Part shown: one piece after another, positions 7,905 through 15,274 of the stretch
Position numbering within the stretch: the first letter of the stretch is position 1
Layout of the letters: every line of letters begins with the position of its first letter
Source: UBA2588 sp964343075
GTDB lineage: Bacteria; Chloroflexota; Dehalococcoidia; Lucifugimonadales; UBA3495
Length of the DNA: 16,450 bases
Assembly (NCBI GenBank): GCA_964343075.1
Contig: CAYFGT010000023.1
Coordinates: 1-16,450, forward strand
Direction: 5' to 3'
Translations under genes and position numbers: made by a program
The notes under the pieces: generated by a model
The model's database searches: none
What the model saw: only the letters and a program-made list of their open reading frames with translations
What the model was told of the DNA's origin: nothing

Positions 7905-8357
7905 ATGAATGATGTGAGTATTAAGGATATCAAGCAACAATTTGAGATGTCTCACGAGGCACTGATCAAAAGTTTGATAGGGATCAGTGCTTCAGAAGCT
8001 TTTGAGGGTTCAGAATGGTCAGTTTCAGATGTACTGATGCATTTGGATTTGTCTAAATTTATAGACGCGTTACAAGACATACACGAAGGTAAGGTTAATC
8101 AATTTCCTTCTTATGGAACATTAGAATCTGCAATTGAAAAATATGTTGAGGTAATAAACGAGAATTATTTAAGACTTATGGTCATCTTGGAAGACTTGGA
8201 TGAAAATCTTTTGGATAATCAAGTTACTGAGTATAATCCCGAAAATGATTATCCGGCCTTGTCTCTAAGGGATCTCCTCGATCGGATGTCTAGGCATGAA
8301 TTAACTCATGCAAAACAAATTGATGAGATTATCTCTAAATTGCGGACCAAACCATAG
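7905..8357 (+). CDS. DinB/YfiT-like metal-binding four-helix protein
   Basis: The protein has 150 residues and no signal peptide or membrane span, so it is probably cytosolic. A predicted all-helical pattern and three His at DinB-like positions support the family: His46 (DVLMHLDLS) and the HELTH motif with His131 and His135. Members bind a divalent metal. Some are thiol transferases using bacillithiol or mycothiol, many have no known reaction. The start has AGGA (7894-7897) 7 nt upstream. The gene diverges from mutS2 and lies 75 bp before the NIPSNAP gene. Its N-terminal coding region carries a long inverted repeat at 7956-7993. The substrate cannot be read from the sequence. Confidence 0.8.
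   Translation: MNDVSIKDIKQQFEMSHEALIKSLIGISASEAFEGSEWSVSDVLMHLDLSKFIDALQDIHEGKVNQFPSYGTLESAIEKYVEVINENYLRLMVILEDLDENLLDNQVTEYNPENDYPALSLRDLLDRMSRHELTHAKQIDEIISKLRTKP
7956..7993. repeat. Long inverted repeat (12-bp stem with one G-T, 14-nt loop) inside the DinB-like gene
   Basis: GCACTGATC (7959-7967) and GATCAGTGC (7982-7990) are perfect reverse complements. The stem extends outward by one G-T wobble and two further pairs to 7956 and 7993. It begins about 50 nt after the start codon. Confidence 0.93.
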
Positions 8358-8368
8358 CTATCATTAAC

Positions 8369-8396
8369 TTGCCTTTTGTTGTTCATTTGTTAAACT
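8369..8396 (+). promoter_or_regulatory. Possible promoter for the NIPSNAP gene
   Basis: TTGCCT (8369-8374) and TAAACT (8391-8396) are separated by 16 bp, each matching four of six consensus bases. They lie in the 75-bp gap between the DinB-like and NIPSNAP genes, upstream of the ribosome-binding site GAGGAAGG. The match is weak and read-through from the DinB-like gene is equally possible. Confidence 0.25.
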
Positions 8397-8432
8397 AGCG
8401 CATATCTAGATAAAAGCTGAGGAAGGTCTGTT

Positions 8433-9047
8433 ATGTTATATGAAGTTAGAAGTTATATTTTGAAAGCTGGGGCAACCCCTCATTTCGAAGAAGAATTTGA
8501 AAAAGCATTACCCGAACGAGAAAAATTTTCTAAGCTAGGAGCTTTTTGGCATACTGAAATTGGCCCGTTGAATCAAGTGATACATGTTTGGCCGTACAAA
8601 GATATAGAAGAAAGGAGCCGGATAAGAGCCGAGGCAGTCGAGGCAGGTGTGTGGCCTCCAAAAGTCGAACCAGGCACTATCATTAATATGCAATCCGAGA
8701 TATTTATCCCAGCGCCTTTTATGAGACCGTTAGGAGGTGACCAAGCGCTAGGGAATGTTTATGAAATGCGTACCTACACTTATCAGCCAGGCGCTATGCC
8801 TGAAGTGGTGAAACGTTGGGGAGAACGGATAGAAGAACGAGAAAAAGCGTCTCCACTTGTTGCAGGAATGTATAGTGATATTGGTGGCCTAAATAAATGG
8901 GTTCATATATGGGCTTATGAAGATTTGAACCATAGAGCTGAAGTTAGGTCTAATAGAGGTGAGAACTGGCCTCCTCCAACTAGAGAGTTCATAATTTCTC
9001 AAGAAAATAAGATTATGATCCCCTCTAGTTTTTCTCCTATGCATTGA
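8433..9047 (+). CDS. NIPSNAP family protein with two tandem domains
   Basis: The 204 residues consist of two ferredoxin-like dimeric alpha/beta-barrel units, about residues 1-98 and 108-204. Each starts with a matching strand (LYEVRSYILKAGA and VYEMRTYTYQPGA). Each also contains the family pattern around GPLNQVIHVWPYKD or GGLNKWVHIWAYED. There is no signal peptide. Bacterial NIPSNAP proteins have no firmly established reaction. The fold is shared with small heme-binding monooxygenases and often accompanies catabolic oxidoreductases. A strong GAGGAAGG precedes the ATG. The next two genes (LLM oxidoreductase, 52 bp on; SnoaL-like) lie on the same strand, which suggests a shared pathway. The stop codon sits inside a short ATGCAT-TG-ATGCAT inverted repeat (9039-9052). 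Confidence 0.88.
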   Translation: MLYEVRSYILKAGATPHFEEEFEKALPEREKFSKLGAFWHTEIGPLNQVIHVWPYKDIEERSRIRAEAVEAGVWPPKVEPGTIINMQSEIFIPAPFMRPLGGDQALGNVYEMRTYTYQPGAMPEVVKRWGERIEEREKASPLVAGMYSDIGGLNKWVHIWAYEDLNHRAEVRSNRGENWPPPTREFIISQENKIMIPSSFSPMH

Positions 9048-9099
9048 TGCATGTGGGTAATTAGAGACCACGTTGACAGATTAATTAAGTGAGGTTGTG

Positions 9100-9945
9100 A
9101 TGGAAATTGGTATAACAATGTTTGTTACTCAATCGTCTATTCATGTATCGGATCTTGCTAGGCATTGTGAGGACTTTGGATTTGAATCTTTGTGGTTACC
9201 CGAACATTCAGTAATTCCTGTGCATACGACCAGTCCTTGGGGTGGAGCTACTGACGGTATAATACCCGATTGGTACTACGAATGCACCGATCCGTTTGTG
9301 AGCTTAGCTCATGCATCAGCTGTTACAGAAAATCTAAAACTAGGTACCGGGATATGCTTGGTTCCAGAAAGGAATCCAATTGTTTTGGCGAAAGAGATCG
9401 CTACATTAGATCATTATTCTAATGGTAGATTCTTGTTTGGAATAGGATCAGGCTGGCTGAAAGAAGAAACTGAATTATTTGGCGTCAAGTTTTCTGACAG
9501 AGTTGATGTAATGTATGAATCAATACAAGCTATGAAACAATTATGGACCCAGGAAGAATCTGAATATAATGGACAGTTTATCAATTTCCCTCCAGTGATT
9601 TCTCGCCCCAAACCAGTTCAAAAACCTCATCCTCCGATATTTGTAGGAGGGAAAGCTAAAAAAGTATTCGAGCGTGTCGTTGCATGGGGCAATGGATGGA
9701 TGCCTAACAGAATATCTCCAGAAGAAGTGAAGGTTGGAAGGCAAGAAATTGATCGTTTGGCAGTAGAGAACTCAAAAGATCCAAAGGATTTTTCTGTGTC
9801 TGTTTTTGGGCAACCGCCGGATACAGAATTATTGAAAGCTTTTGAAGAAGCTGGAGCTGATCGTGTGATGATTAGATTTCAAGGCAATTCAGATGCGGAA
9901 GTATTGCGCGCACTTGATCAAATAGCGACGGACATACTTACTTAA
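9100..9945 (+). CDS. LLM-class flavin/F420-dependent oxidoreductase
   Basis: This 281-residue TIM-barrel protein belongs to the luciferase-like monooxygenase superfamily. It resembles the F420-dependent Rv2161c-type subfamily, a judgement from memory of its motifs. Supporting segments are FESLWLPEHSVIP (28-40), LGTGICLVPERNP (81-93), the barrel strand GRFLFGIGSGWLKEE (109-123), PKPVQKPHPPIFVGG and a C-terminal GADRVMIRF strand. Such enzymes use reduced F420 or FMN to oxidise or reduce small organic molecules, and the substrate is not predictable. A GTG at 9097 is in frame, but AAGTGAGG (9087-9094) sits only 2 nt before it and 5 nt before the ATG at 9100, so the ATG is preferred. The SnoaL-like gene follows after 3 bp. 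Confidence 0.93.
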   Translation: MEIGITMFVTQSSIHVSDLARHCEDFGFESLWLPEHSVIPVHTTSPWGGATDGIIPDWYYECTDPFVSLAHASAVTENLKLGTGICLVPERNPIVLAKEIATLDHYSNGRFLFGIGSGWLKEETELFGVKFSDRVDVMYESIQAMKQLWTQEESEYNGQFINFPPVISRPKPVQKPHPPIFVGGKAKKVFERVVAWGNGWMPNRISPEEVKVGRQEIDRLAVENSKDPKDFSVSVFGQPPDTELLKAFEEAGADRVMIRFQGNSDAEVLRALDQIATDILT

Positions 9946-9948
9946 ATA

Positions 9949-10350
9949 ATGCCTAACGAGAATGAATCATCTGCACTCTATGATAGTTTGCTGGCAGCGA
10001 ACTCTCGTTTTTATGAGTCGTTCGGCGCACTGGATATAGAGTCTATGTCGATGATTTGGTCGAATGATGATAGCGCATTGTGCATACATCCTGGTTGGGA
10101 GCCTATATTTACCTGGGAAAGAATTAAGGATAGCTGGGAAGGTATTTTTAGAACATCGTCTTTGATGATGTTTCAGATTGATGTTATTAAGAGTTTCACT
10201 AACAATGATACTGGTACGGTGGTTTGTAAAGAAAATATCAGTAGTGTAGTTGACGGTAGAGCTACTAATTTCTCGATACTTTCAGTTAACACATTTTGGT
10301 TGGAAGCTGGTCACTGGAAACTTATATATCACCATGGTTCTCCTGTTTAA
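9949..10350 (+). CDS. Nuclear transport factor 2 / SnoaL-like family protein
   Basis: The protein has 133 residues with the NTF2-fold pattern. An N-terminal helix pair (SRFYESFGALDIESMSMIWSN) is followed by the DDSALCIHPGWEP strand, a WEGIFRTS helix and a curved sheet ending in HWKLIYHHGSPV. This arrangement matches the SnoaL_3/DUF4440 branch, which includes ketosteroid-isomerase-like enzymes and many uncharacterised members. The start codon lies 3 bp after the stop of the LLM oxidoreductase and lacks a clear ribosome-binding site, so translational coupling is likely. A role in the same conversion, by isomerising or binding a product, is an inference from position only. It ends 4 bp from the convergent hydrolase gene. 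Confidence 0.82.
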   Translation: MPNENESSALYDSLLAANSRFYESFGALDIESMSMIWSNDDSALCIHPGWEPIFTWERIKDSWEGIFRTSSLMMFQIDVIKSFTNNDTGTVVCKENISSVVDGRATNFSILSVNTFWLEAGHWKLIYHHGSPV

Positions 10351-10354
10351 TTTC

Positions 10355-11260
10355 TTAAGCTATGATGTGATTAATAAAGTTTCTATATTCACGTAAAAAA
10401 CCGACAGGATTGTCACCTTGCACAAGGTGACCTGCATTCTCTACTGTTGTTATCGTACAATCTTGTATAGTGTTCCGCATTTTTTCCATGGTGTCTTCGT
10501 TAAAAACATCACTGTTGTTTCCTCGAATTATGAGAGTAGGGCAACTGATTTGTTTTATCATTTCCCACAACATTGAAGATGGGATTGTCTGAGATTGATA
10601 CTCAGGATGCCTCATGACTTTGTCATATTTCCAGGACCATTTGCCATCCTGTCGTTCTCGGATGTTGTATTTTAATGACCCAAGTACTTGTTCCATGGGC
10701 CTACCTGTATAACTTTGTATACGGTCTGCGAATTCTTCGAAGCTATCTAATTCGTCAGGGAGTGATTTAAACTGTTGCATTCTCCTTCTGCCAATGGATT
10801 CAGTGTCGGGACCTGTATCAACAATAGTTAAGGATGCTAATTTGTCAGAATTTTCTGAAGCCCATGCGTAGCTATTGCGTCCTCCCATAGAATGACCTAC
10901 TAGATGGAATTGATTGAGTGATAAGCTGGAAACTATGGCGTCAATATCTTTCACTTGCTCCTGTGTCGAGTAATCCTGATCTATAGACCAATCGGAATCA
11001 CCGTGTCCTCGTTGGTCCAAAGCTATTACATGGAATTTTTCAGATAAAGGCAGACTGATAAAATCCCAACTATGTGCCTGCTGGGCATTACCATGCAGCA
11101 TTAAAATAGTTGGACGATTAGGATCGCCCCATTCCAAATAGTGGAAAGTCATGTTTCTAACCGAAATTACGCGATCATCAGGTTTATTTGGTATGGTAAA
11201 AGGAATTCCTTTTTGCTTAGCAGCTTCATATAAAGATAGACCTTGTGATTCTATTGACAT
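10355..11260 (-). CDS. Alpha/beta hydrolase
   Basis: This 301-residue cytosolic hydrolase has the canonical fold. It shows MLHGNAQQAHSWDFIS (HG oxyanion segment), DQRGHGDSD, the nucleophile elbow GHSMGG (Ser124), a likely acid Asp251 in RGNNSDVF and the catalytic His278 in NAGHLVQGDNP. It may act on esters, lactones, amides or C-C bonds, and the substrate cannot be told. I place the start at 11260 because GAGG (11266-11269) lies 5 nt upstream. An in-frame ATG at 11293 has no ribosome-binding site and adds only 11 residues. The gene converges on the SnoaL-like gene and diverges from the L25 gene. The codons around the catalytic His form a 9-2-9 inverted repeat (10412-10431). Confidence 0.92.
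   Translation of the reverse strand: MSIESQGLSLYEAAKQKGIPFTIPNKPDDRVISVRNMTFHYLEWGDPNRPTILMLHGNAQQAHSWDFISLPLSEKFHVIALDQRGHGDSDWSIDQDYSTQEQVKDIDAIVSSLSLNQFHLVGHSMGGRNSYAWASENSDKLASLTIVDTGPDTESIGRRRMQQFKSLPDELDSFEEFADRIQSYTGRPMEQVLGSLKYNIRERQDGKWSWKYDKVMRHPEYQSQTIPSSMLWEMIKQISCPTLIIRGNNSDVFNEDTMEKMRNTIQDCTITTVENAGHLVQGDNPVGFLREYRNFINHIIA
10412..10431. repeat. 9-bp inverted repeat with 2-bp centre inside the hydrolase gene
   Basis: GTCACCTTG (10412-10420) and CAAGGTGAC (10423-10431) are exact reverse complements separated by CA. The repeat covers the codons of the HLVQGD segment that follows the catalytic His. Confidence 0.95.
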
Positions 11261-11345
11261 ATAAACCTCGTAAATGTGACTCAACTGTATCATTTACAAG
11301 AAAAAAATCAAATATCCGTAAAAGGTTTATTTTGTTCACAACTGA

Positions 11346-11354
11346 TGCTATGAT
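11346..11354 (+). promoter_or_regulatory. Extended -10 promoter for the L25 gene
   Basis: TGCTATGAT combines the extended TG element (11346-11347) with a five-of-six -10 box TATGAT (11349-11354). A poor -35 (TTTATT, 11326-11331) lies 17 bp upstream, as is usual for extended -10 promoters. The predicted start near 11361 leaves a leader of about 35 nt with AGGAG at 11388-11392. Confidence 0.45.
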
Positions 11355-11396
11355 TAACCACCTGAAAATAACTTAACATTTGATACTAGGAGACAT

Positions 11397-12062
11397 ATGG
11401 CAACCCAGACAGTTACATTAGAAGCTAAAGAACGAGTAGTGTTGGGTAAAAAAGTTAAACTTTTGAGATCCGAAGGCTTAACTCCGATACACTTATATGG
11501 AGCCAAATTACAATCGTTGCCATTACAATGCGACGAAAGGTCTTTAGTAAAGGCATTGGCTGCTGCTGGTTCCAATACTCCTGTTATGCTAAACGTAGAA
11601 GGCCAAAACGAACCAGTTTTAACTTTTGCGAGAGAAATACAGTGGGATCCAGTAAGAGAAACGATACTACATGTTGATTTCATGGTAGTAGACGCAACAC
11701 AGAAGATAACCGCTAGGGTTCCTGCAGCTATTACAGGAGAGGCTCCTGGAGCAAGAAGTGTTTCTGGGCAAGTCAGCTTGGCAATGAGAGAACTATTGGT
11801 TCAGGCACTACCATTGGAAATGCCGGCGGAAATTGAAATTGATGCTACCCTATTAACTGAACCTGAATCAGTTATTAGGAGAGAAGAAATATCTGTTGCT
11901 GAAGGAGTCGAACTAATTGGGGAACCGGATGTGATCATAGCTAGAATCATCATACCGCGTAGGGCTCCAGTGTTAAGTCAGATTGAAGGAACAATTGAAG
12001 AAGGGGCTGACGCAGTCACCGGAGATAACGAAAATCAAGCAGAGTCTGAGTCAGAAGATTAA
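11397..12062 (+). CDS. rplY: 50S ribosomal protein L25, CTC/TL5 type
   Basis: L25 binds 5S rRNA in the large ribosomal subunit. The 221 residues form the long CTC version: an N-terminal 5S-binding domain (about 1-95, ending in the conserved IQWDPVRETILHVDF), a TL5-type beta domain (about 100-190) and an acidic tail rich in Glu, Asp and Gln. The usual VLYG motif reads HLYG (32-35). AGGAG lies 4 nt before the ATG. In many bacteria pth follows this gene; here a DUF3800 gene follows after 42 bp. The codons for TEPESVIR carry a near-perfect 12-nt inverted repeat. Confidence 0.96.
   Translation: MATQTVTLEAKERVVLGKKVKLLRSEGLTPIHLYGAKLQSLPLQCDERSLVKALAAAGSNTPVMLNVEGQNEPVLTFAREIQWDPVRETILHVDFMVVDATQKITARVPAAITGEAPGARSVSGQVSLAMRELLVQALPLEMPAEIEIDATLLTEPESVIRREEISVAEGVELIGEPDVIIARIIIPRRAPVLSQIEGTIEEGADAVTGDNENQAESESED
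11849..11879. repeat. 12-nt near-perfect inverted repeat (11 of 12), 7-nt loop, inside the L25 gene
   Basis: CCTATTAACTGA (11849-11860) pairs with TCAGTTATTAGG (11868-11879) at 11 of 12 positions. The inner seven pairs are perfect and a single T-T mismatch separates the outer four. The loop is ACCTGAA. Confidence 0.93.
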
Positions 12063-12104
12063 TCTATATAATCTGATACCCCTGTATACCGGAGAAGTAG
12101 TTGT

Positions 12105-12875
12105 ATGTATTTGATATATATGGGGGAATCCACTAATTACGATGTTTCAGAAATTGAGAACGAGAAACGTCATCAGATTCATGCTGGATTAATACTGCAT
12201 GAAAGCACATGGGTGTCACTGAACGGAGAATTGACTGCTATCTACAAAAGGCACTTTGGTTCCGACGCGGAGCAAACTCTTCCGATTATCACGTCAGATG
12301 ATTTATATGAAGGCCAAAATAATTTCGCAGAATGGGATTCTGCCAGGAGAATGGCCTTAGTGCAAGACTTATTAGATGTGCTGATCCGAAAGGAAATACC
12401 ACTCATAGTAGCGTCGCTGAATAATGGTACTCTAGAAAACGCGAAGAATAATTTGAACAATCCAGAAGCTTTGACCAAACCTATTGATGAAATCATTATA
12501 GAGAGATTCTTGTTAGCATTGAACATGTACATGGACGAACTACAGATGTCTACTATGGATCCAAGTCAAATTATGGAATCATCCTGGACGATTGACGACT
12601 ATAGTATGTTGGTATGCAAATATGGTGGATCTGTAAAACCAGAATTCATGGCGAATTTTCTTAATAATTCTCTCAATATTCCTAATCCTTCGGTATTGGA
12701 AGACATAAGTTATGTGAGCAGAAATAACTCTCCAATTGGTCAATTAGTTGATTTATGTGCATATTTTGTTATGAGATGGTTAACTGAGCCAGAAGGTGAT
12801 TATAGTTATATTGACTACATCAATGGTTTGCAGGATGGCAGAGTATTACAAGTGATTTATCCAGTTCAGTTGTAA
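12105..12875 (+). CDS. DUF3800 domain protein with altered N-terminal active-site motif
   Basis: The 256-residue protein follows the DUF3800 pattern. It has an N-terminal beta strand LIYMGEST where the family usually has YIDESG, and a middle section with SDDLYEG followed by a helix (EWDSARRMALVQDLLDVL) and strand. The C-terminal signature SPIGQLVDLCAYFVMRWL (209-226) includes Asp216. DUF3800 has been proposed to have an RNase H-like fold and is found with mobile or defence loci as well as alone. The first acidic residue is replaced by Gly7 here, although Glu8 and the late Asp remain, so catalysis may be lost. GGAG (12091-12094) lies 10 nt before the ATG. It probably reads from the L25 promoter and ends 9 bp from the convergent permease gene. 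Function unknown. Confidence 0.75.
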   Translation: MYLIYMGESTNYDVSEIENEKRHQIHAGLILHESTWVSLNGELTAIYKRHFGSDAEQTLPIITSDDLYEGQNNFAEWDSARRMALVQDLLDVLIRKEIPLIVASLNNGTLENAKNNLNNPEALTKPIDEIIIERFLLALNMYMDELQMSTMDPSQIMESSWTIDDYSMLVCKYGGSVKPEFMANFLNNSLNIPNPSVLEDISYVSRNNSPIGQLVDLCAYFVMRWLTEPEGDYSYIDYINGLQDGRVLQVIYPVQL

Positions 12876-12879
12876 CTGG
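12861..12879. terminator. Possible small hairpin between convergent genes
   Basis: CCAGTT (12861-12866) and AACTGG (12874-12879) form a 6-bp stem with a 7-nt loop over the DUF3800 stop codon, just before the end of the convergent permease gene. There is no T-tract and a stem this short is not significant alone. Confidence 0.25.
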
Positions 12880-12884
12880 TCGAA

Positions 12885-13745
12885 TTAGTTTACTGAAATC
12901 AACTTTCTGAGTAGGCTACACACTAAATCTACGCCAAGTACTAACAAGACGTACCATAATAATAGTAGCCCTAAATCAGAGTAATGAAAGTAACTAAAGC
13001 TTAATCTGAACTCTCTTCCTAATCCTGCAGCACTGACTAATCCAACAACCACTGTTGTCCGAATCACGACTTCCCACCTATACAAGAGATAGGTCAAGAA
13101 TTGTGGTAATAATTGAGGTGCCATGGCGTATGCTAATAGTTGTACGTTTCGTCCCCCTGAGGCTTGCAGAGCTTTTACTCCTGAAGGGTCCATGTCTTCG
13201 ATACATTCAGAATATAGTTTGCCAAGTACCCCCAAATTGTGTATTGATAATGCTAAAGCTGCAACCCATATACCTGGCATAAAAAACAGCATTAATATGA
13301 TTGCGAGGATAAGTTCCGGGATCGCACGAGTGAACGAATATAAACTTCGGACAATTAGATACACTATTTTCCAAACAGGCCGCGAATATCCAAAGAGGGT
13401 ATTATCGTGGAAATTACGTGCAGCAAACATGCATGTGGATATGGCTCCTAACGCTGAAAGGCCGATCGCACATATACTCATCAATAATGTCTCATATGCT
13501 AGATATCGGAGGCTCAACCACGTATTAAATCGTGAAGTTATAGTGATGCTTTGATCTGATCCAGACAACTTGATTATAAAATTGTATATCGAAACCATAG
13601 TGTCTACATCAAATAACCTTTGTAACGTAAATCTACTTTCATAAAATATGTAGAGCCAAGATACAATTGAAAACACAATAATTAGACTCAATGAAATACG
13701 CAAAATATTCTTATTGCTTATGTGTATCTTATTGAGTTTGTTCAT
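12885..13745 (-). CDS. phnE: PhnE-type ABC transporter permease (second of two)
   Basis: This inner-membrane permease of 286 residues has about six membrane spans, the first near 13-35. The PhnE family segment RAIPELILAIILMLFF (140-155) is followed by the HNLGVLGKLYSECIED segment. The EAA loop that contacts the ATPase is ALQASGGRNVQLLAYAMAPQLLP (starting near 192). Its ATG overlaps the stop of the first permease gene by 4 bp (ATGA), indicating translational coupling in one operon with the receptor and ATPase genes. Two different permeases rather than one homodimeric permease are common in PhnCDE-type operons. It is the last gene of the operon and ends 9 bp from the DUF3800 gene. Confidence 0.9.
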   Translation of the reverse strand: MNKLNKIHISNKNILRISLSLIIVFSIVSWLYIFYESRFTLQRLFDVDTMVSIYNFIIKLSGSDQSITITSRFNTWLSLRYLAYETLLMSICAIGLSALGAISTCMFAARNFHDNTLFGYSRPVWKIVYLIVRSLYSFTRAIPELILAIILMLFFMPGIWVAALALSIHNLGVLGKLYSECIEDMDPSGVKALQASGGRNVQLLAYAMAPQLLPQFLTYLLYRWEVVIRTTVVVGLVSAAGLGREFRLSFSYFHYSDLGLLLLWYVLLVLGVDLVCSLLRKLISVN

Positions 13746-14539
13746 GACGTTAACGCCTTCCTGACTCTACTGCTCCATAAATCAACGATCACCACCATCA
13801 ATGTAAGACATAGTAACCCAGTCCAAACTTGTCCGAATTTTATGTCTAGGAGAGACAGGTGAATTTGATATCCAATGCCTTGAATACCTATGAAGCTCAT
13901 TATTGCGGCTGAGCGAATTCCACACTCAAGTCTGTAAAACGTGTAGCTTGTGATGTTTGGCAAAGCCAAAGGGACCCGTCCATAAAGGATGGCCTTAGGG
14001 TAATTAGCACCATTTGTTAGTAAGGCTTTTATAGGCTGATCTGGGACATCACGTAATTGCTCTGCGTATATACGCCCCAATATACCTACATAAGGTATGG
14101 TTAATGCAAGCACTGCGACCATAGGAGATAATCCTATTACTGACACCAGGAGAAGAGCCCATACTAGCTCATGGATAGATCTAGTTACTCCAAGAAAAAA
14201 TCTTAAACATATTACCGCTATACGATTGATATATTTATTATGTATGAAAATCCCTGAAGCGAGAATCCCTAGCGGTATAGCCATCAGTATTGCAAGGCTC
14301 AAGCCAGCGAATGCATATATTAAGGTCCGGATACAAGCTTCTATGCAAATCATAAGGAAAGTAAATGATAGGTCTAATTCGAAAATTGACTTAAAAAAAG
14401 TTAATAAAGTAGCAAGTCCATGAAAGCTAATTATTGAGTGTTCAGTAGAGAATATTTCAATTGTTGACCATATCAAAGCAACTATTAATATGGCGGTTAG
14501 TATCTTCTTGCTTTCGAAGAGGTCTCTGACGAGTCTCAT
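13742..14539 (-). CDS. phnE: PhnE-type ABC transporter permease (first of two)
   Basis: The 265-residue inner-membrane permease is a homologue of its neighbour. It has an N-terminal span (about 13-30), several further spans, the segment RSIHELVWALLLVSVIG (120-136) and the EAA loop ALLTNGANYPKAILYGRVPLALP (starting near 172). The segment has SIHEL where typical PhnE proteins have IPEL. The ATG overlaps the ATPase stop by 4 bp, and the stop overlaps the next permease start in the same way. The two permeases probably form a heterodimeric channel powered by the ATPase. Confidence 0.9.
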   Translation of the reverse strand: MRLVRDLFESKKILTAILIVALIWSTIEIFSTEHSIISFHGLATLLTFFKSIFELDLSFTFLMICIEACIRTLIYAFAGLSLAILMAIPLGILASGIFIHNKYINRIAVICLRFFLGVTRSIHELVWALLLVSVIGLSPMVAVLALTIPYVGILGRIYAEQLRDVPDQPIKALLTNGANYPKAILYGRVPLALPNITSYTFYRLECGIRSAAIMSFIGIQGIGYQIHLSLLDIKFGQVWTGLLCLTLMVVIVDLWSSRVRKALTS

Positions 14540-15270
14540 TGGTAGAGCTCATAAAGCATAGATTCTGTGATTTCACTAGAAGGTACATCGAATTTAATCA
14601 CATGTTCCTTGATTCCAATCACACGCGAACAATATTTTTGAATCAGACTGGCATTGTGTAACGTAATTAATACGCTACGATTATTAGTAACTAATTTTGA
14701 TTTGATTAGTTGGAGAATATCTTCAGCTCGATTAGGATCTAATGATGCTACGGGTTCGTCTGCAAGAACTACCATAGGATTTTGTAATAATAACCGTGCT
14801 ATAGAGACTCTTTGCTGTTCGCCTCCGGATAAATGCCTGGCCTTATCGTCGATTTTTTCACCGATTCCTAAATCTTCCAGAAGCATTTTTACTGTTTGTC
14901 GTTCTAACGGAAAAATAAGAGATATTAATGATTTTAATACATTCCACCTGCCTAAATTTCCGGCGAGAACATTGTTGATGACATTCAGTTCAGGTATAAG
15001 AGAGTATTGTTGGTCAATCATTCCTACTAGGGTAGCTAGGTCTTTACCGGGCTTGAACGTACTGATCTCGTGTCCTGCAATAGAAATTGAACCAGATGTA
15101 GGTTTGCTGAGGCCACTTATCATGTTTAGCAGCGTTGTCTTACCGCTGCCAGAAGCTCCAGCAATGCCTATCATCTCGCCATTGGACACTGTAAATGACA
15201 CATTCTTGATAGCGATATTGTTGCCATAAAATTTACTTACGTTACGTATATCTATCAAGCTGCTATTCAT
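14536..15270 (-). CDS. phnC: PhnC-type ABC transporter ATP-binding protein
   Basis: This 244-residue ATPase drives the importer. All nucleotide-binding motifs are intact: Walker A GASGSGKTT (38-46), Q-loop DQQYSLI, signature LSGGEQQRVSIAR (147-159), Walker B MVVLADEP (166-173), D-loop SLD and the switch His205. The QQYSLIPELNVINNVLAG segment is of the PhnC kind. The start is 4 bp after the receptor stop, with no strong ribosome-binding site, so it is probably coupled to the upstream gene. Order and spacing place it in one transcript with both permeases. Confidence 0.94.
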   Translation of the reverse strand: MNSSLIDIRNVSKFYGNNIAIKNVSFTVSNGEMIGIAGASGSGKTTLLNMISGLSKPTSGSISIAGHEISTFKPGKDLATLVGMIDQQYSLIPELNVINNVLAGNLGRWNVLKSLISLIFPLERQTVKMLLEDLGIGEKIDDKARHLSGGEQQRVSIARLLLQNPMVVLADEPVASLDPNRAEDILQLIKSKLVTNNRSVLITLHNASLIQKYCSRVIGIKEHVIKFDVPSSEITESMLYELYQ

Positions 15271-15274
15271 GCTA

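Noticed and set aside
13123..13554. Plus-strand open frames of 75-143 codons opposite the permease genes
   Set aside because: They are antisense to well-supported membrane proteins and their translations lack domain-like or membrane patterns.
14654..15229. A 191-codon plus-strand open frame opposite the ABC ATPase gene
   Set aside because: It lies wholly antisense to an intact PhnC-type gene with every motif. It has no ribosome-binding site or recognisable protein pattern, so it is a by-product of codon use.
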